A DNA stretch of 64,000 nucleotides from Paenibacillus silviterrae (GCF_030167925.1 NZ_JASKUT010000001.1:3100001-3164000), one strand, 5' to 3'. Shown: positions 19,118 through 28,625, numbered from the stretch's first letter. Numbers and translations: made by a program. The notes: generated by a model not told the origin, from the sequence alone.

Positions 19118-19744
19118 TTATGAAGTTGCGTTGTTGGTCTTGTGCCAAAGCCGGTACCCGCCGTATACGGCAGCTAGGAAAGCTCCGTAGATCAGCACAA
19201 CCGTCAGCGTCCGGGCTGCGCTGTTGAACATTTGATCGCCTACCAGGGCGAAAACGAGCATGACAGGCACCTTGCCCACCAGCGTAGCCGTGAAGAAGGT
19301 GATCAGCGGCGTCCGGCTAATGGCGGAATAAATATTGACGGCCGCTGCCGGTATGAATGGTATTAAGCGGGCGAAGAGAATACTCATGAAGGGATTCCGT
19401 TCAAAAAGGACGGTAAACCGCTCCAGCTGCTTGAATCGGCTCAGGTAAACGCGCCCCTGCTCCATGAACGCATAACGTACGAAAAGGAACATGAGCACCG
19501 CCGCCGCGGTAGAGCTCGCCGTATTAATGAAGCCCCCGAGCAGCGGACCGTATTTGGCTCCCATGATTCCGCCGACCACGCCGAACGGAACGACCGGCAC
19601 GAAGGCAAGGAAGGTGGCTAGCGCCAGTGCCAGCGGCCACTCTCCCCTTTCGCCGTTGTGAAGCCATTGCAGGATAGGATCCTGCTGTATGTATGCGAGG
19701 CCCAGCAGGGCCCCATAGAACAGGACAACTCCGACAGCCTTCAT
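19118..19744 (-). CDS. TVP38/TMEM64 (DedA-like) membrane protein
   Basis: 208 residues with about five membrane segments and the family core FARLIPFIPAAAVNIYSAIS. This SNARE-associated/VTT family is thought to move lipids or other small molecules across the membrane; the role here is unknown. It starts immediately after the stop of the lipoprotein gene (19745) and is 13 bases before the MFS start, so it belongs to the copper-responsive unit. Confidence 0.85.
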   Translation of the reverse strand: MKAVGVVLFYGALLGLAYIQQDPILQWLHNGERGEWPLALALATFLAFVPVVPFGVVGGIMGAKYGPLLGGFINTASSTAAAVLMFLFVRYAFMEQGRVYLSRFKQLERFTVLFERNPFMSILFARLIPFIPAAAVNIYSAISRTPLITFFTATLVGKVPVMLVFALVGDQMFNSAARTLTVVLIYGAFLAAVYGGYRLWHKTNNATS

Positions 19745-20569
19745 TTACGGAACCTGCACGACGTAAGGCACGGTGAATACCTTGCCGTTATGCTGGAACT
19801 GTCCCCAAATTTTGTAGACGCCGCTCTTCGGGAAGCTTGTGCTGAACTTGGCATCCGGCCCCGTCGCCTTTTCATCAATCGGATGGTTGTGGATGTACTG
19901 CTCCACATCGCCGCTGATGATGACTACATGACCTACCGCCCCGAGATAAGGCTGCAGGTTCTTGATCGGCTCCTTCGTCTTCGCGTCCTTGAACGAGAAC
20001 TTCATTTGTACCGGCTGACCGGATTGAAGCTTATCGAAGCTCAGCGTAACCTCAATGCCTTGAGCGGTCTGCGTCAAGCTGCTGCCCTGCTTAATGGGAG
20101 CCGGGGCCGCCGGCTTCTCTGCGCCGACTTGAATCCAGTTCGTTTCGGTTCTCGGCTGTCCTCCGGATGGAACGAAGTCGGCAATGAGCTTATATTCCCC
20201 GTTCTTCGGGAACGTCGTGCCGACCTCGAAGAGCCCCTTTTGCTTATATTCCGGATGAATGTGGTCAAAATAGCTCAAGTCCTTGCTCACCACTATAAGG
20301 TGCATCTGCTTCTCGTGGCTTACATCGAACTTCTCGATAGGAGCGCCCTTGGCATCGTTGATTTGGATTGCAATATTCGTCGGCTGGTTCGCCTGCGGCT
20401 GAGCTGCGGACAGCTTCCAGCTTGCTTTCGTTTCGATGGCCGGGCTCGCCGCTCCGTGATCGCTATGTGCACCGTGTGCGTCGTGTGCTTCCTCTTTCTT
20501 CGGCGTGCATGCTGCAAGCAGCGCAGCGGACAGCAGGGTGACTGCGGCTATTTTACCAAGCTTCTTCAT
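19745..20569 (-). CDS. His-rich secreted lipoprotein, copper-unit associated
   Basis: 274 residues. A lipoprotein signal peptide ends at LLAAC (Cys21). A His-rich stretch HDAHGAHSDH follows, suited to metal binding. Two beta-sandwich halves carry HLIVVSKDLSYFDHIHPE and GHVVIISGDVEQYIHNHP, a pattern seen in YtkA/FixH-like proteins beside heavy-metal ATPases. It probably binds copper outside the membrane. It is the second gene after copZ2. Confidence 0.8.
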   Translation of the reverse strand: MKKLGKIAAVTLLSAALLAACTPKKEEAHDAHGAHSDHGAASPAIETKASWKLSAAQPQANQPTNIAIQINDAKGAPIEKFDVSHEKQMHLIVVSKDLSYFDHIHPEYKQKGLFEVGTTFPKNGEYKLIADFVPSGGQPRTETNWIQVGAEKPAAPAPIKQGSSLTQTAQGIEVTLSFDKLQSGQPVQMKFSFKDAKTKEPIKNLQPYLGAVGHVVIISGDVEQYIHNHPIDEKATGPDAKFSTSFPKSGVYKIWGQFQHNGKVFTVPYVVQVP

Positions 20570-20578
20570 AGGGAATGT

Positions 20579-20806
20579 TTACTCCTTTCGATCGGTCGGG
20601 GAGGCCTGGTAGCCCATGCTTTGAATCGTATGGAGGACGGTCTCTTCCGAAGCCCCGCCTTCCGTGATTGTGACTTGGGCCGTCTTCTCGGCAAAATTCA
20701 CTTTGCAGCTGACACCGTCCAGCGTGCCCAATTTGCTTTCAATTTTGCCGACACAGGATTGGCACCCCATACCCTCTATACGAAAATCTACTTTGTGTTG
20801 ATTCAT
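20579..20806 (-). CDS. Second CopZ-like heavy-metal-associated protein
   Basis: 75 residues with GMGCQSC (Cys15 and 18). It differs clearly from the CopZ at 17140, so it is a paralogue rather than a recent copy. The ATG at 20806 has AAGGAG 9 bases upstream; an ATG at 20812 is too close to it. It heads the unit copZ2 - lipoprotein - TVP38 - MFS behind two CsoR-type boxes. Confidence 0.88.
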   Translation of the reverse strand: MNQHKVDFRIEGMGCQSCVGKIESKLGTLDGVSCKVNFAEKTAQVTITEGGASEETVLHTIQSMGYQASPTDRKE

Positions 20807-20850
20807 GGTCATCGACTCCTTCTTTAGGATAGGTTATTTGATATCGTTTT

Positions 20851-20867
20851 ATACCCCTGCGGGGTAT
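20851..20867. promoter_or_regulatory. CsoR-type operator 1 of the copZ2 unit
   Basis: ATACCCCTGCGGGGTAT, a near-perfect palindrome 45 bases before the copZ2 start. Confidence 0.82.
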
Positions 20868-20890
20868 GTCTTCGATGTGAATATCATAAT

Positions 20891-20907
20891 ATACCCCAAT
20901 AGGGTAT
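20891..20907. promoter_or_regulatory. CsoR-type operator 2 of the copZ2 unit
   Basis: ATACCCCAATAGGGTAT, 40 bases from operator 1, about four helical turns, so both would face the same side of the DNA. Confidence 0.8.
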
Positions 20908-20942
20908 GTCAAGCGATATGTTACAATCGTTTCATTGCGTGT

Positions 20943-21527
20943 CTACCTTGTTTTTTCCCTAAGCAGCTTGCGGAAATCGGCAGGGGTATGCCCCGTTTTT
21001 CTCTTGAACAGAGTGATGAAATAAGGGGCGCTCGGCAAACCTACCGCGCTGCCGATCTCCGCAACGGGCTTATCCGAGCCGGCCAGCAGCTCCTTTGCCT
21101 TATGAATTCTGGTTTGTTGAATATATTCGCCTGGAGTCATCCCCTTCCATCGCTTAAAGGTGCGCTGAAGATGATACGGGCTTCCATGGCAATGATACGA
21201 TAGGGCTTCTAAGGTTAGCGGGTCCTTGTAGTGGTCATCGATATATTGCGTAATTCGGTCAACCCAGTCCTCCATAGGGCCCAGGCGGTCCATAGGCTTG
21301 CATCGCTTGCACGGGCGAAATCCGGCAGTCAGTGCTTCTTCCGCATGCCCGAATACAGTCACGTTCCCTCGATTCGGCACTCTGGACCTGCAGGATGGCT
21401 TGCAAAAGATGCCTGTCGTCAGCACAGCGTAAATAAATAGGCCGTCATAGCTCGAATCACAATCGATGATCGCTCGCCACTGCTTTTCAGACACAGGGGC
21501 CTCGTGATTTTTCATACGTATCTTCAT
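20943..21527 (-). CDS. adaA: AdaA-like methylphosphotriester-DNA methyltransferase / AraC-type activator
   Basis: 194 residues. The N-terminal Ada zinc domain has GIFCKPSC and GFRPCKRC (Cys 42, 46, 73, 76); Cys42 is the expected methyl acceptor. The C-terminal half is an AraC helix-turn-helix pair. AdaA takes a methyl group from DNA phosphotriesters and then activates the adaptive response. The ATG at 21527 has GAGGTG at good spacing. No ogt or alkA gene adjoins, although an AlkD-type enzyme is encoded at 4.4 kb. A degenerate CsoR-like box lies just upstream. Confidence 0.88.
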   Translation of the reverse strand: MKIRMKNHEAPVSEKQWRAIIDCDSSYDGLFIYAVLTTGIFCKPSCRSRVPNRGNVTVFGHAEEALTAGFRPCKRCKPMDRLGPMEDWVDRITQYIDDHYKDPLTLEALSYHCHGSPYHLQRTFKRWKGMTPGEYIQQTRIHKAKELLAGSDKPVAEIGSAVGLPSAPYFITLFKRKTGHTPADFRKLLREKTR

Positions 21528-21549
21528 GTTCTTCACCTCATCTTGGAGT

Positions 21550-21566
21550 ATACCTGACCCCCGTAT
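21550..21566. promoter_or_regulatory. CsoR-like box upstream of adaA
   Basis: ATACCTGACCCCCGTAT, 22 bases before the adaA start. It keeps the ATAC/GTAT ends and C tract of the csoR box at 17720, but one half is degenerate. Confidence 0.4.
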
Positions 21567-21719
21567 CTCGCGTAAGACCCGAACCATAAGAGAGCAAGAT
21601 CTCGAAAGCTCCCAGGCGAGTGCTGATTGGGGCTCCGGAAAGAGAGCGCAACATTTCAAATGTCGCACCGTGATACAACAAAGGGGTAAGGCCAAAACAA
21701 ACCTTGAGGAGATGACGAA

Positions 21720-22484
21720 ATGGGCAAGCTGAAAGGAAAGATTGCTTTAGTTACCGGAGCAGGACGAGGCATAGGGCGAGCCATTGCACGGAAATTGGCG
21801 CAGGAAGGGGCCATGGTTGCCGTTCATTATGGCAAAAGCCGGGATGCTGCGCTGGAAACGGTGCGTGAGCTGGAAAACAGCGGGGGTACTGCCTTTGCAG
21901 TGGGGGCCGACCTGGAGACGTTAAGCGGAGTGGAAACGCTGTTTGAAGCAATGGATGCGGAGCTCGGCAGAAGGGTGGGCAGCCACCACCTGGATATTCT
22001 CGTAAACAATGCGGGCATAGCCCTTTACGGCTCGGTCGAGAATACTCCGGAGGCTGCTTTTGATACGATTTTTTCGGTAAATGTGAAAGCCCCCTTCTAT
22101 TTGATTCAACAAGCCTTGCCGCGGATGCGGGAGGAGGGGCGCATCATCAACCTGTCCTCCGCCGTTACGAGAATCGCCATACCGGATATTGCCGCGTATA
22201 GCATGACGAAAGGGGCTATCAATACGCTGACCCTCACGTTAGCCAAGCAGCTGGGACCTCGCGGCATTACGGTCAATGCGATCCTGCCGGGATTCGTCGC
22301 TACGGATATGAATGCCTCCATGCTGCAGGATCCGGCGTCAAGAAAGTTCGGTGCGGAATTTTCCATCTTCGGGAGATGGGGAGAGCCGGAGGACATTGCC
22401 GCCATTGCCGGCTACCTGGCCTCCCCGGATAGCCGCTGGATCACCGGACAGTTGATTGACGCAAGCGGCGGCTCTTATCTATAG
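21720..22484 (+). CDS. SDR-family NAD(P)-dependent oxidoreductase (FabG-like)
   Basis: 254 residues. The cofactor motif [12 protein letters not shown] at 13-24, NNAG near 100, and the catalytic Ser plus YSMTK make a classical short-chain dehydrogenase. Substrate unknown. An eight-residue insert around 83-90 (LGRRVGSHH) is seen in SDRs often annotated as glucose or 3-ketoacyl reductases. GAGGAGATGACGAA precedes the ATG. It diverges from adaA and ends in a strong terminator. Confidence 0.9.
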   Translation: MGKLKGKIALVTGAGRGIGRAIARKLAQEGAMVAVHYGKSRDAALETVRELENSGGTAFAVGADLETLSGVETLFEAMDAELGRRVGSHHLDILVNNAGIALYGSVENTPEAAFDTIFSVNVKAPFYLIQQALPRMREEGRIINLSSAVTRIAIPDIAAYSMTKGAINTLTLTLAKQLGPRGITVNAILPGFVATDMNASMLQDPASRKFGAEFSIFGRWGEPEDIAAIAGYLASPDSRWITGQLIDASGGSYL

Positions 22485-22494
22485 GCGGAAAGGG

Positions 22495-22535
22495 AAAGTC
22501 CGGCTCCTCTTTTTTGAAGAGGTCCGGACTTTTCT
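22495..22535 (+). terminator. Terminator of the SDR gene
   Basis: Stem AAAGTCCGGCTCCTC / GAAGAGGTCCGGACTTTT with a T-rich loop and trailing Ts. It can also serve the convergent gene at 22545. Confidence 0.85.
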
Positions 22536-22544
22536 TGTCATAGT

Positions 22545-23531
22545 CTAACGTGCGTCCGCCGGAAATACCAGCCCCATTTGCCTGCGTGCCTCGTCCATCA
22601 TTTCCATTGTAATCAACGAACTGGTATGGGAGTTTACTTGGGACTCCGTCCGCCCTTCCCCGATTAACCGGGCAAATTCGAGCGCCTCGTAATACATCGA
22701 ATGATGCTCCACCGGCACGGTCAGCTCCTCCGCCCTGCCGTCACGATAGCGGATTTCCACCTTGTTCGGCTGATTGATCCGGTCGATCACCATCGTGCCG
22801 TTCTCTCCTTGAATCTCGGCAGGGAGATACGAATGGCTGATCTTCGAATGCATAATAACGGCATCCATATCCTTGTACTCAAGCAGCAGGCTCCCTTCGC
22901 CGTCCACGCCGGATTCCAGCAGCAGTCCGCTAGCCTTCACCGTCTCCGGTTTCCCGAACAGCACGGCAAGCGGGTACAGGCAATAAATTCCGAGATCCAT
23001 CAGCGAGCCGTTGGAGAACACCGGATTAAAGGCATTCAGCACGTTCCCCTCCTTATAGGCATCGTACCGCGACGAATACTGGCAATAACTTGCAAAATAC
23101 CGTCTGATCCGGCCAAGCTTCGGCAGATGCTCGCAGATCGCCCCGAAGCCCGGCATCAGCGTTGACTTCATCGCTTCCATGAGCAGCACGCCGTTCTGTT
23201 GCGCCGCCGCTATCATCGCCTTGAGCTCGTCCGCATTCGAAGCGATAGGCTTCTCGCACAGCACGTGCTTCCCTTGCTTCATACAGGCAATAGCATGCTC
23301 AGCGTGGAGGGAATTCGGACTTGCTATATATACTGCATCAAAGTGCTCGCTCCGTACAAACCCGTCGATATCTGAGTACAAGTGCTGCGCCCGGTGCTTC
23401 TCTGCGAAATCACGCGCCTTATCCTCCGTACGGGAGTACACCGCTGTGAGCTCGAACCTTCCGGTTTCCTCCGCCGCCTTCACAAATTCCTCTGTAATCC
23501 AGTTCGTACCGATGACTGCCAATCGTATCAC
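22545..23531 (-). CDS. Gfo/Idh/MocA family oxidoreductase (second)
   Basis: About 328 residues. The NAD(P)-binding start is RLAVIGTNWITEEF, and HVLCEKPIASN carries the conserved Lys. NGSLMDLGIYCLYPLAVLFG resembles the YulF/dihydrodiol-dehydrogenase branch. The GTG at 23531 has GGAGAGG 5 bases upstream; an ATG at 23546 would overlap that ribosome site. Substrate unknown; monocistronic. Confidence 0.86.
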   Translation of the reverse strand: MIRLAVIGTNWITEEFVKAAEETGRFELTAVYSRTEDKARDFAEKHRAQHLYSDIDGFVRSEHFDAVYIASPNSLHAEHAIACMKQGKHVLCEKPIASNADELKAMIAAAQQNGVLLMEAMKSTLMPGFGAICEHLPKLGRIRRYFASYCQYSSRYDAYKEGNVLNAFNPVFSNGSLMDLGIYCLYPLAVLFGKPETVKASGLLLESGVDGEGSLLLEYKDMDAVIMHSKISHSYLPAEIQGENGTMVIDRINQPNKVEIRYRDGRAEELTVPVEHHSMYYEALEFARLIGEGRTESQVNSHTSSLITMEMMDEARRQMGLVFPADAR

Positions 23532-23653
23532 TATGACCCTCTCCATTCACAGATGTATACTTTGCATCATTTTACCATACAATCGTGAACCGCTCATGTG
23601 AAATGAAAAAAACAACCGGCGCTGGGGCGGTAATGTAAGCATACGCCGCATTT

Positions 23654-23870
23654 TTATCGCATTTTTGCCATTGGTGGTGCCATTGCGTACGTTTATGGCG
23701 CCTATAATCGCATCCATGCGATTATCCCCACGCTTTCTTCTCTCCAAAGGCCGAATTTACGCCGTTTATCGCATTTTTGCCATTGCCGGTGCCGATTGGA
23801 GTGTCTTGCGCGCATGTAATTGCATTCGTGCGATTATTGCGCGCTCGTGTCTCCAGGTTCATCCACATCC
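23654..23870. repeat. Hairpin repeat locus B, two 112-bp units
   Basis: TTATCGCATTTTTGCCATTG occurs at 23654 and 23766, 112 bases apart. Each is followed about 51 bases later by a hairpin: AATCGCA-TCCA-TGCGATT at 23706 (perfect) and AATTGCA-TTCG-TGCGATT at 23818 (one pair weakened). The 20-base imperfect element nearly equals that of the large array at 44 kb. It occupies the gap before the 3' end of the arginase gene; no gene is seen in 23547-23904. Confidence 0.85.
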
Positions 23871-23881
23871 ATGCCTTTAAC

Positions 23882-23906
23882 GAAAAAAGGGAGCCCGCGG
23901 CTCCCT
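23882..23906 (-). terminator. Terminator of the arginase operon
   Basis: Stem GGGAGCC / GGCTCCC with a three-base loop and a run of Ts on the minus strand. It overlaps the last codon of the arginase gene. Confidence 0.8.
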
Positions 23907-24819
23907 ACAAAATCGTCTCGCCGAACAGCGAGCCGACCAGCTCCACCGCCACCTTCGCGGTGGAGTTCAAATGGTCGAGGATCGGATTGACCTCGACGAA
24001 CTCCGCGCCGACGAGCACATTGGCCTCGGCGATCATCTCCATCGCCAGCTGGCTCTCGCGGAAGCTGAGCCCGCCCGGCACCGGAGTGCCGACGCCCGGG
24101 GCGAACGACGGGTCCAGCGCGTCCAGATCGAGGCTCAGGTGGACGCCGTCCGTTCCGTTCGTCACGATGCGCAGCGCCTGCTCCATCACGCGGGTCATGC
24201 CGATCCGATCGATCTCGTGCATGGTGAACACCTTCACTCCAAGCTTCCGCAGGAACAGCTTCTCCCCCGGATCCAGCGACCGCGCCCCGATGATGGCGAC
24301 GCGGGAAGGATCCATCGGCGATTTCACGGGACCGCCGATCGATGTCAGCAGCTCGTGTCCGTAGCCCATCGCAACCGCCAGCGCCATCCCGTGGATGTTG
24401 CCGGAGGGTGATGTCCCCGCCGTGTTGACATCGCCGTGCGTATCGTACCAGATGACGCCAAGCCGCGGGTAGTGCTGCGACAGCCCCGCCAGCGTGCCGA
24501 TGGCAATGCTGTGGTCGCCCCCGATCACCAGCGGGAAGCTTTGTCCGGCTACGGTTTGCGATACGCGCTCGCACAGTTCTCCATTGACCCGGGCGATCTC
24601 GTATAAATATTTGAGGTTCGTACCCGGCGCCGGCTGAGACTTGGCTCTTCGGACGATCAAATCGCCCTCATCGCGTACCTGATACCCCAGCTCCGCTAGA
24701 CGCTGCTCAAGTCCGGCACACCGGATCGCGCTCGGTCCCATATCGACGCCGCGGCGATCCGCGCCGAGGTCCATCGGAACGCCAAGAACGGTAACGCTTC
24801 GGTTCCGGCTTGGATTCAC
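23905..24819 (-). CDS. rocF: Arginase
   Basis: 304 residues, standard length. Manganese-site motifs GGDHS near 98, DTHGDVNT near 126 and SLDLDALDP near 228 are present; Thr replaces the common Ala in DAHGD. It hydrolyses arginine to ornithine and urea. Translation starts at GTG with AAGGGGGTGGGG upstream. It is the last gene of the rocD - P5C dehydrogenase - proline dehydrogenase - arginase unit, 16 bases after the preceding gene. Agmatinase is less likely given the neighbours. Confidence 0.9.
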   Translation of the reverse strand: MNPSRNRSVTVLGVPMDLGADRRGVDMGPSAIRCAGLEQRLAELGYQVRDEGDLIVRRAKSQPAPGTNLKYLYEIARVNGELCERVSQTVAGQSFPLVIGGDHSIAIGTLAGLSQHYPRLGVIWYDTHGDVNTAGTSPSGNIHGMALAVAMGYGHELLTSIGGPVKSPMDPSRVAIIGARSLDPGEKLFLRKLGVKVFTMHEIDRIGMTRVMEQALRIVTNGTDGVHLSLDLDALDPSFAPGVGTPVPGGLSFRESQLAMEMIAEANVLVGAEFVEVNPILDHLNSTAKVAVELVGSLFGETIL

Positions 24820-24835
24820 TCGTCCCCACCCCCTT

Positions 24836-25765
24836 CTATCTCCGCAGAAGTCCTTTGATCACAAACCACAGGTTGGCGGGCCTTTCCGCAATGCGGCGGG
24901 AGAAATACGGATACCACTGCTCTCCATAAGGGGTGTATACCCGAACGCGATAGCCCTTGGCGGCCAGCTCCAGCTGCAGCTGACCGGCGATGCCGTATAG
25001 CATTTGAAACTCGAAACGATCCGGCGCAACTCCTTTGTCCTCCGCATACCGGATCACTCGTTCGATCAGCTTGCGGTCATGCGTCGCTACCGCAACATAC
25101 CTTTTGCGATCGAGACACAGCCGCACCAGCTCAAAATAATTGTCGTCGACGTCCTTCTTGCTAGCATAGGCGATTTCCCGCGGCTCCTTGTAGGCCCCCT
25201 TCACAATGCGCAGATTCGCCCGCAAGGAGCTCAAGCAGTCCACATCCGCATAGGACCGGTAAAGATAGGATTGAATCACCGTTCCTACATGCTCCCTGCC
25301 GTACTCAGCCAGCAGCCTCGTGAACACCCGAAGCGTCGCATCCGTAAGCGAGGAATCCTCCATGTCGATCCGAACAAAGCCCCCGTATTGCCGCGCCCGC
25401 CCCACAATGACCTCCATCTGCTCCAGACATAACGATTCGTCGATCAGGAGCCCCAGCTGCGACAGCTTGAGCGATACATTAGCCTGAAGCTTCAGCCGAT
25501 CGAGCTCCTCCAGCATCCTTAGGATTTCTTCACGAACGACCGCGACCTGCTCCCGTTCATACACACTCTCTCCAAGATAATCCAGCGTCGCCATCAGCCC
25601 TGCCTTGTTCAACCGCTGGACCTGCTCCAGTGCCTCTGTGAGCGTATTACCCGCCACAAACCGCCGCACGCCCCAAGCCATCCCACGCTTCTCCATCCAG
25701 CCGCGAATGCGGGGATGACCTGCCACGGACAGTACCATTTGTCGATACAAAAGCTCGATTCCCAT
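24836..25765 (-). CDS. Proline dehydrogenase
   Basis: 309 residues, the length of stand-alone Gram-positive PutB/FadM-type enzymes. FAD and substrate motifs include VRIDMEDSSLTD near 135, RIVKGAYKEP near 190 and the C-terminal EFQMLYGI and YTPYGEQWYPYFSRR region. It oxidises proline to 1-pyrroline-5-carboxylate, passing electrons to the membrane. The ATG at 25765 has AGGAGG 10 bases upstream. It supplies substrate to the adjacent P5C dehydrogenase. Confidence 0.92.
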   Translation of the reverse strand: MGIELLYRQMVLSVAGHPRIRGWMEKRGMAWGVRRFVAGNTLTEALEQVQRLNKAGLMATLDYLGESVYEREQVAVVREEILRMLEELDRLKLQANVSLKLSQLGLLIDESLCLEQMEVIVGRARQYGGFVRIDMEDSSLTDATLRVFTRLLAEYGREHVGTVIQSYLYRSYADVDCLSSLRANLRIVKGAYKEPREIAYASKKDVDDNYFELVRLCLDRKRYVAVATHDRKLIERVIRYAEDKGVAPDRFEFQMLYGIAGQLQLELAAKGYRVRVYTPYGEQWYPYFSRRIAERPANLWFVIKGLLRR

Positions 25766-25812
25766 AAACGTCTGCCTCCTCGTGTGAAACAAACATGGGC
25801 TGCGGCGAGCGG

Positions 25813-27363
25813 CTATAAACGCTCAGCGATCAGCTTGGGTTGAGTGAATAACAGCAAATAGTCCGGACCACCGGCCTTGGAATCGGTGCCCGACATGTTG
25901 AACCCGCCAAATGGATGGACACCGACAGTAGCCCCTGTACACTTCCGATTGATATACAGATTTCCCACGTGAAAAGCGGCCTTCGCCCGTTCTATGTTCT
26001 CCCGGTTGTTCGTATACACAGCACCGGTAAGCCCGTAATCGGAGAAATTGGCGATCTGCAACGCTTCTTCGAAGGAAACTGCGCTGGCGAACGCGAGCAC
26101 CGGCCCGAAAATTTCCTCCTGCATCAGCCTCGCGCCCGGAGCCACATCGGCGAAAATGGTTGGTGCGATATAGTAGCCGATATCGTCCGCATAGGTCCCG
26201 CCGGTAAGTAATCGTCCTTCCTGCCGGCCTGCTTCGATATAGTCGACGATTTTGCGGTAAGCGGCCCGGTCGATCACCGGCCCAAGATCACTCGCCGCAT
26301 CCGTCGCCGGCCCCAGCTTAAGCTGCTCCGACAGCACACGGCACCGTTCCACTACCTCGTCGTACACCGCATCATGAATAATGGCCCTGGAGCAGGCGGA
26401 GCATTTCTGCCCGGAGAAGCCGAAAGCCGAGGCGATGATCCCGGCCGAAGCCTCCTCCAGATCCGCGTCCTCGTCGACGATGATCGCGTCCTTGCCTCCA
26501 AGCTCCCCGACATAACGCTTGAGCCATATTTGCCCCGGCTGTACCTCGGCGGACAGCTTATGCAGGTGCACACCGACTTCGCGGGAGCCGGTAAACGATA
26601 CGAACCGCGTCAGCTTGTGCGCCACGAGATAATCCCCGATCTCTGCGCCGCTCCCCGGCAGAAATTGCACAACGCCATCCGGCAGCCCGGCCTCCGCCAG
26701 CAGGGATACGAACCTTGCGGCAATGACCGGCGTTTGGCTGGAGGGCTTCACCACCACCGTGTTCCCCGCTACCACTGCAGCAGTAGTCATGCCTGCCAGA
26801 ATCGCCAGCGGAAAGTTCCACGGCGGAATAACAATACCGACTCCGAGCGGAAGGTACACGAGCTGGCTCCGTTCGCCCGGCACATGCACCAGCTTCGCCG
26901 CTCCTCTGCCGTCCAGCTCAAGCATTTGCCGGGCGTAATATTCCATGAAATCAATCGCTTCCGCCGTGTCCGCATCAGCCTCCACCCTGTTCTTGCCTGC
27001 CTCAAGCATCATCCAAGCGGAAAATTCATGCTTTCTCCTACGCAGAATAGCCGCCGCTTTGAAGAGTACATCCGCACGCACCTCCGCTTTCACCTGCGAC
27101 CAAGATGCAAACGTGCGATATGCTTCCTGTATCGCCTGTTCCGCAAGCGACAAGTTGGCCTTAGCTGCGCGGCCCACGACCTCCGAATGCCGGGAGGGGT
27201 TGCGCGATACGATCCATTCTCCCGTCTCGCAGGATCGGCCGCCGAGCACAATCGGATAGTCCCGGCCGAGCTGAGCTTGCACTTCCGCCAGCGCCTTGGC
27301 AAGTGCCTCCTCCTCCCGTGCAGCTTTAAAATTCGTTAGCGGTTCCGGACGATAATCGATCAT
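25813..27363 (-). CDS. rocA: 1-pyrroline-5-carboxylate dehydrogenase
   Basis: About 516 residues, as in RocA/PruA. PPWNFPLAI, the GSREVGV cofactor loop, ELGGKDAIIVDEDAD with the general-base Glu, and the nucleophile in GQKCSACSRAI are all in place. It oxidises glutamate semialdehyde to glutamate with NAD+. GGAGGG lies 9 bases before the ATG at 27363 and 3 bases before one at 27369. It receives product from both RocD (ornithine) and proline dehydrogenase. Confidence 0.93.
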   Translation of the reverse strand: MIDYRPEPLTNFKAAREEEALAKALAEVQAQLGRDYPIVLGGRSCETGEWIVSRNPSRHSEVVGRAAKANLSLAEQAIQEAYRTFASWSQVKAEVRADVLFKAAAILRRRKHEFSAWMMLEAGKNRVEADADTAEAIDFMEYYARQMLELDGRGAAKLVHVPGERSQLVYLPLGVGIVIPPWNFPLAILAGMTTAAVVAGNTVVVKPSSQTPVIAARFVSLLAEAGLPDGVVQFLPGSGAEIGDYLVAHKLTRFVSFTGSREVGVHLHKLSAEVQPGQIWLKRYVGELGGKDAIIVDEDADLEEASAGIIASAFGFSGQKCSACSRAIIHDAVYDEVVERCRVLSEQLKLGPATDAASDLGPVIDRAAYRKIVDYIEAGRQEGRLLTGGTYADDIGYYIAPTIFADVAPGARLMQEEIFGPVLAFASAVSFEEALQIANFSDYGLTGAVYTNNRENIERAKAAFHVGNLYINRKCTGATVGVHPFGGFNMSGTDSKAGGPDYLLLFTQPKLIAERL

Positions 27364-27404
27364 AAGCATAGTCCCTCCGTCTCTGTATGCTTTTTGCCTC
27401 GCTA

Positions 27405-28625
27405 TCACCATTCCGGTTGTTCGAAGAGCACTTCTACAATGCGTTCCAAAGCAAAATCCAGCTCCTGCTTCGTGATGATGAGCGGCGGTGCCAACCGGAT
27501 GATCGTGTCATGCGTTTCCTTGCAGAGAAGCCCTTGCTGCATCAGCCTTTCGCAAAACGGTCTCGCAGGGCGATCCAGCTCGATTCCGACAAACAATCCC
27601 CGTCCCCTGATGTCCTTGACCCAAGGCAGTCCGGCTACTCCCTTCACCTGCAGCTGAGATAACAAATAAGCACCTAGCGTACGGGAGTTCTGAGCGAGCT
27701 TTTCGTCCTCCAGCACTTCCAGGGAAGCCAGGGCAACGGCACAGGCAAGGGGGTTTCCTCCGAACGTGGAGCCGTGCGACCCCGGATCGAACACCTGCAG
27801 AACGTCATGATCTGCAGCGACCATCGACACCGGCAGCACACCGCCACCGAGCGATTTACCGAGAATGTACATGTCGGGCACCACCTGTTCATGGTCACAG
27901 GCAAAGAGAGCCCCGGTTCGGCCCAGGCCGGTCTGAATTTCATCGGCGATAAGCAAGATGCCGTTATCCCCGCAAATCCGGGCTACATCTTGCAAGTAAC
28001 CGTCAGGGGGGAGCACGATGCCCGCCTCCCCTTGCATGGGCTCGACCAGAAATGCTGCTGTGTGTGGAGTGATGGCTTGCCGCAGCGCCTCCGCATCCCC
28101 ATAGGGAACAGCGGTGAAGCCGGGCGTGAACGGCCCAAAGCCGTCTTGGTAGGAGGAGTTCGTGGAAAAAGAGGTAATGGTAGTGGTGCGTCCGTGAAAG
28201 TTGTTCTCACATACGATGATCTGAGCTTGATCCTTCGGTACGCCCTTCCTTCGATAGGCCCAGCGCCGAGCTGCCTTGATCGCCGTCTCAACAGCTTCGG
28301 CACCGGTATTCATGGGGAGAAAGTGCGTTTTGCCGGTCAGCTTATGAAGCTTCTCATAAAGCTCTCCTAAATATTCATTATGAAAGGCGCGGGAAGTTAA
28401 TGTCACCTTAGCCGCCTGCCGGACTAAAGCATCGATAATTTTCGGATGCCGATGGCCGTGATTCAGTGCGGAATAGGAGCTGAGGAAATCCATATACCGT
28501 TTCCCTTCCAGATCCTCCACCCACACCCCCTCTGCCTTGGCAATGACTAGCGGCAGCGGATGATAATTGTGTGCGCCGTACTGCTGCGTTTGCCGAATCA
28601 CGTCTTTTGAGGATTTTTGGCTCAT
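27405..28625 (-). CDS. rocD: Ornithine aminotransferase
   Basis: 406 residues, a class III PLP aminotransferase. [17 protein letters not shown], the [11 protein letters not shown] motif and the PLP-binding Lys in ILGKSLGGG are present. It converts ornithine to glutamate semialdehyde. It is the first gene of the unit, with AAAGGGGGCC before the ATG. Upstream AT-rich sequence (28640-28710) may hold an ArgR/AhrC box, but I cannot define one, and no -24/-12 promoter is evident. No RocR regulator is in the window. Confidence 0.93.
   Translation of the reverse strand: MSQKSSKDVIRQTQQYGAHNYHPLPLVIAKAEGVWVEDLEGKRYMDFLSSYSALNHGHRHPKIIDALVRQAAKVTLTSRAFHNEYLGELYEKLHKLTGKTHFLPMNTGAEAVETAIKAARRWAYRRKGVPKDQAQIIVCENNFHGRTTTITSFSTNSSYQDGFGPFTPGFTAVPYGDAEALRQAITPHTAAFLVEPMQGEAGIVLPPDGYLQDVARICGDNGILLIADEIQTGLGRTGALFACDHEQVVPDMYILGKSLGGGVLPVSMVAADHDVLQVFDPGSHGSTFGGNPLACAVALASLEVLEDEKLAQNSRTLGAYLLSQLQVKGVAGLPWVKDIRGRGLFVGIELDRPARPFCERLMQQGLLCKETHDTIIRLAPPLIITKQELDFALERIVEVLFEQPEW

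Noticed and set aside
23777..24411. Plus-strand frames antisense to the arginase gene
   Set aside because: GC-rich antisense shadows of a well-conserved enzyme gene; composition is Arg/Ser/Pro-rich and no start signal is present.
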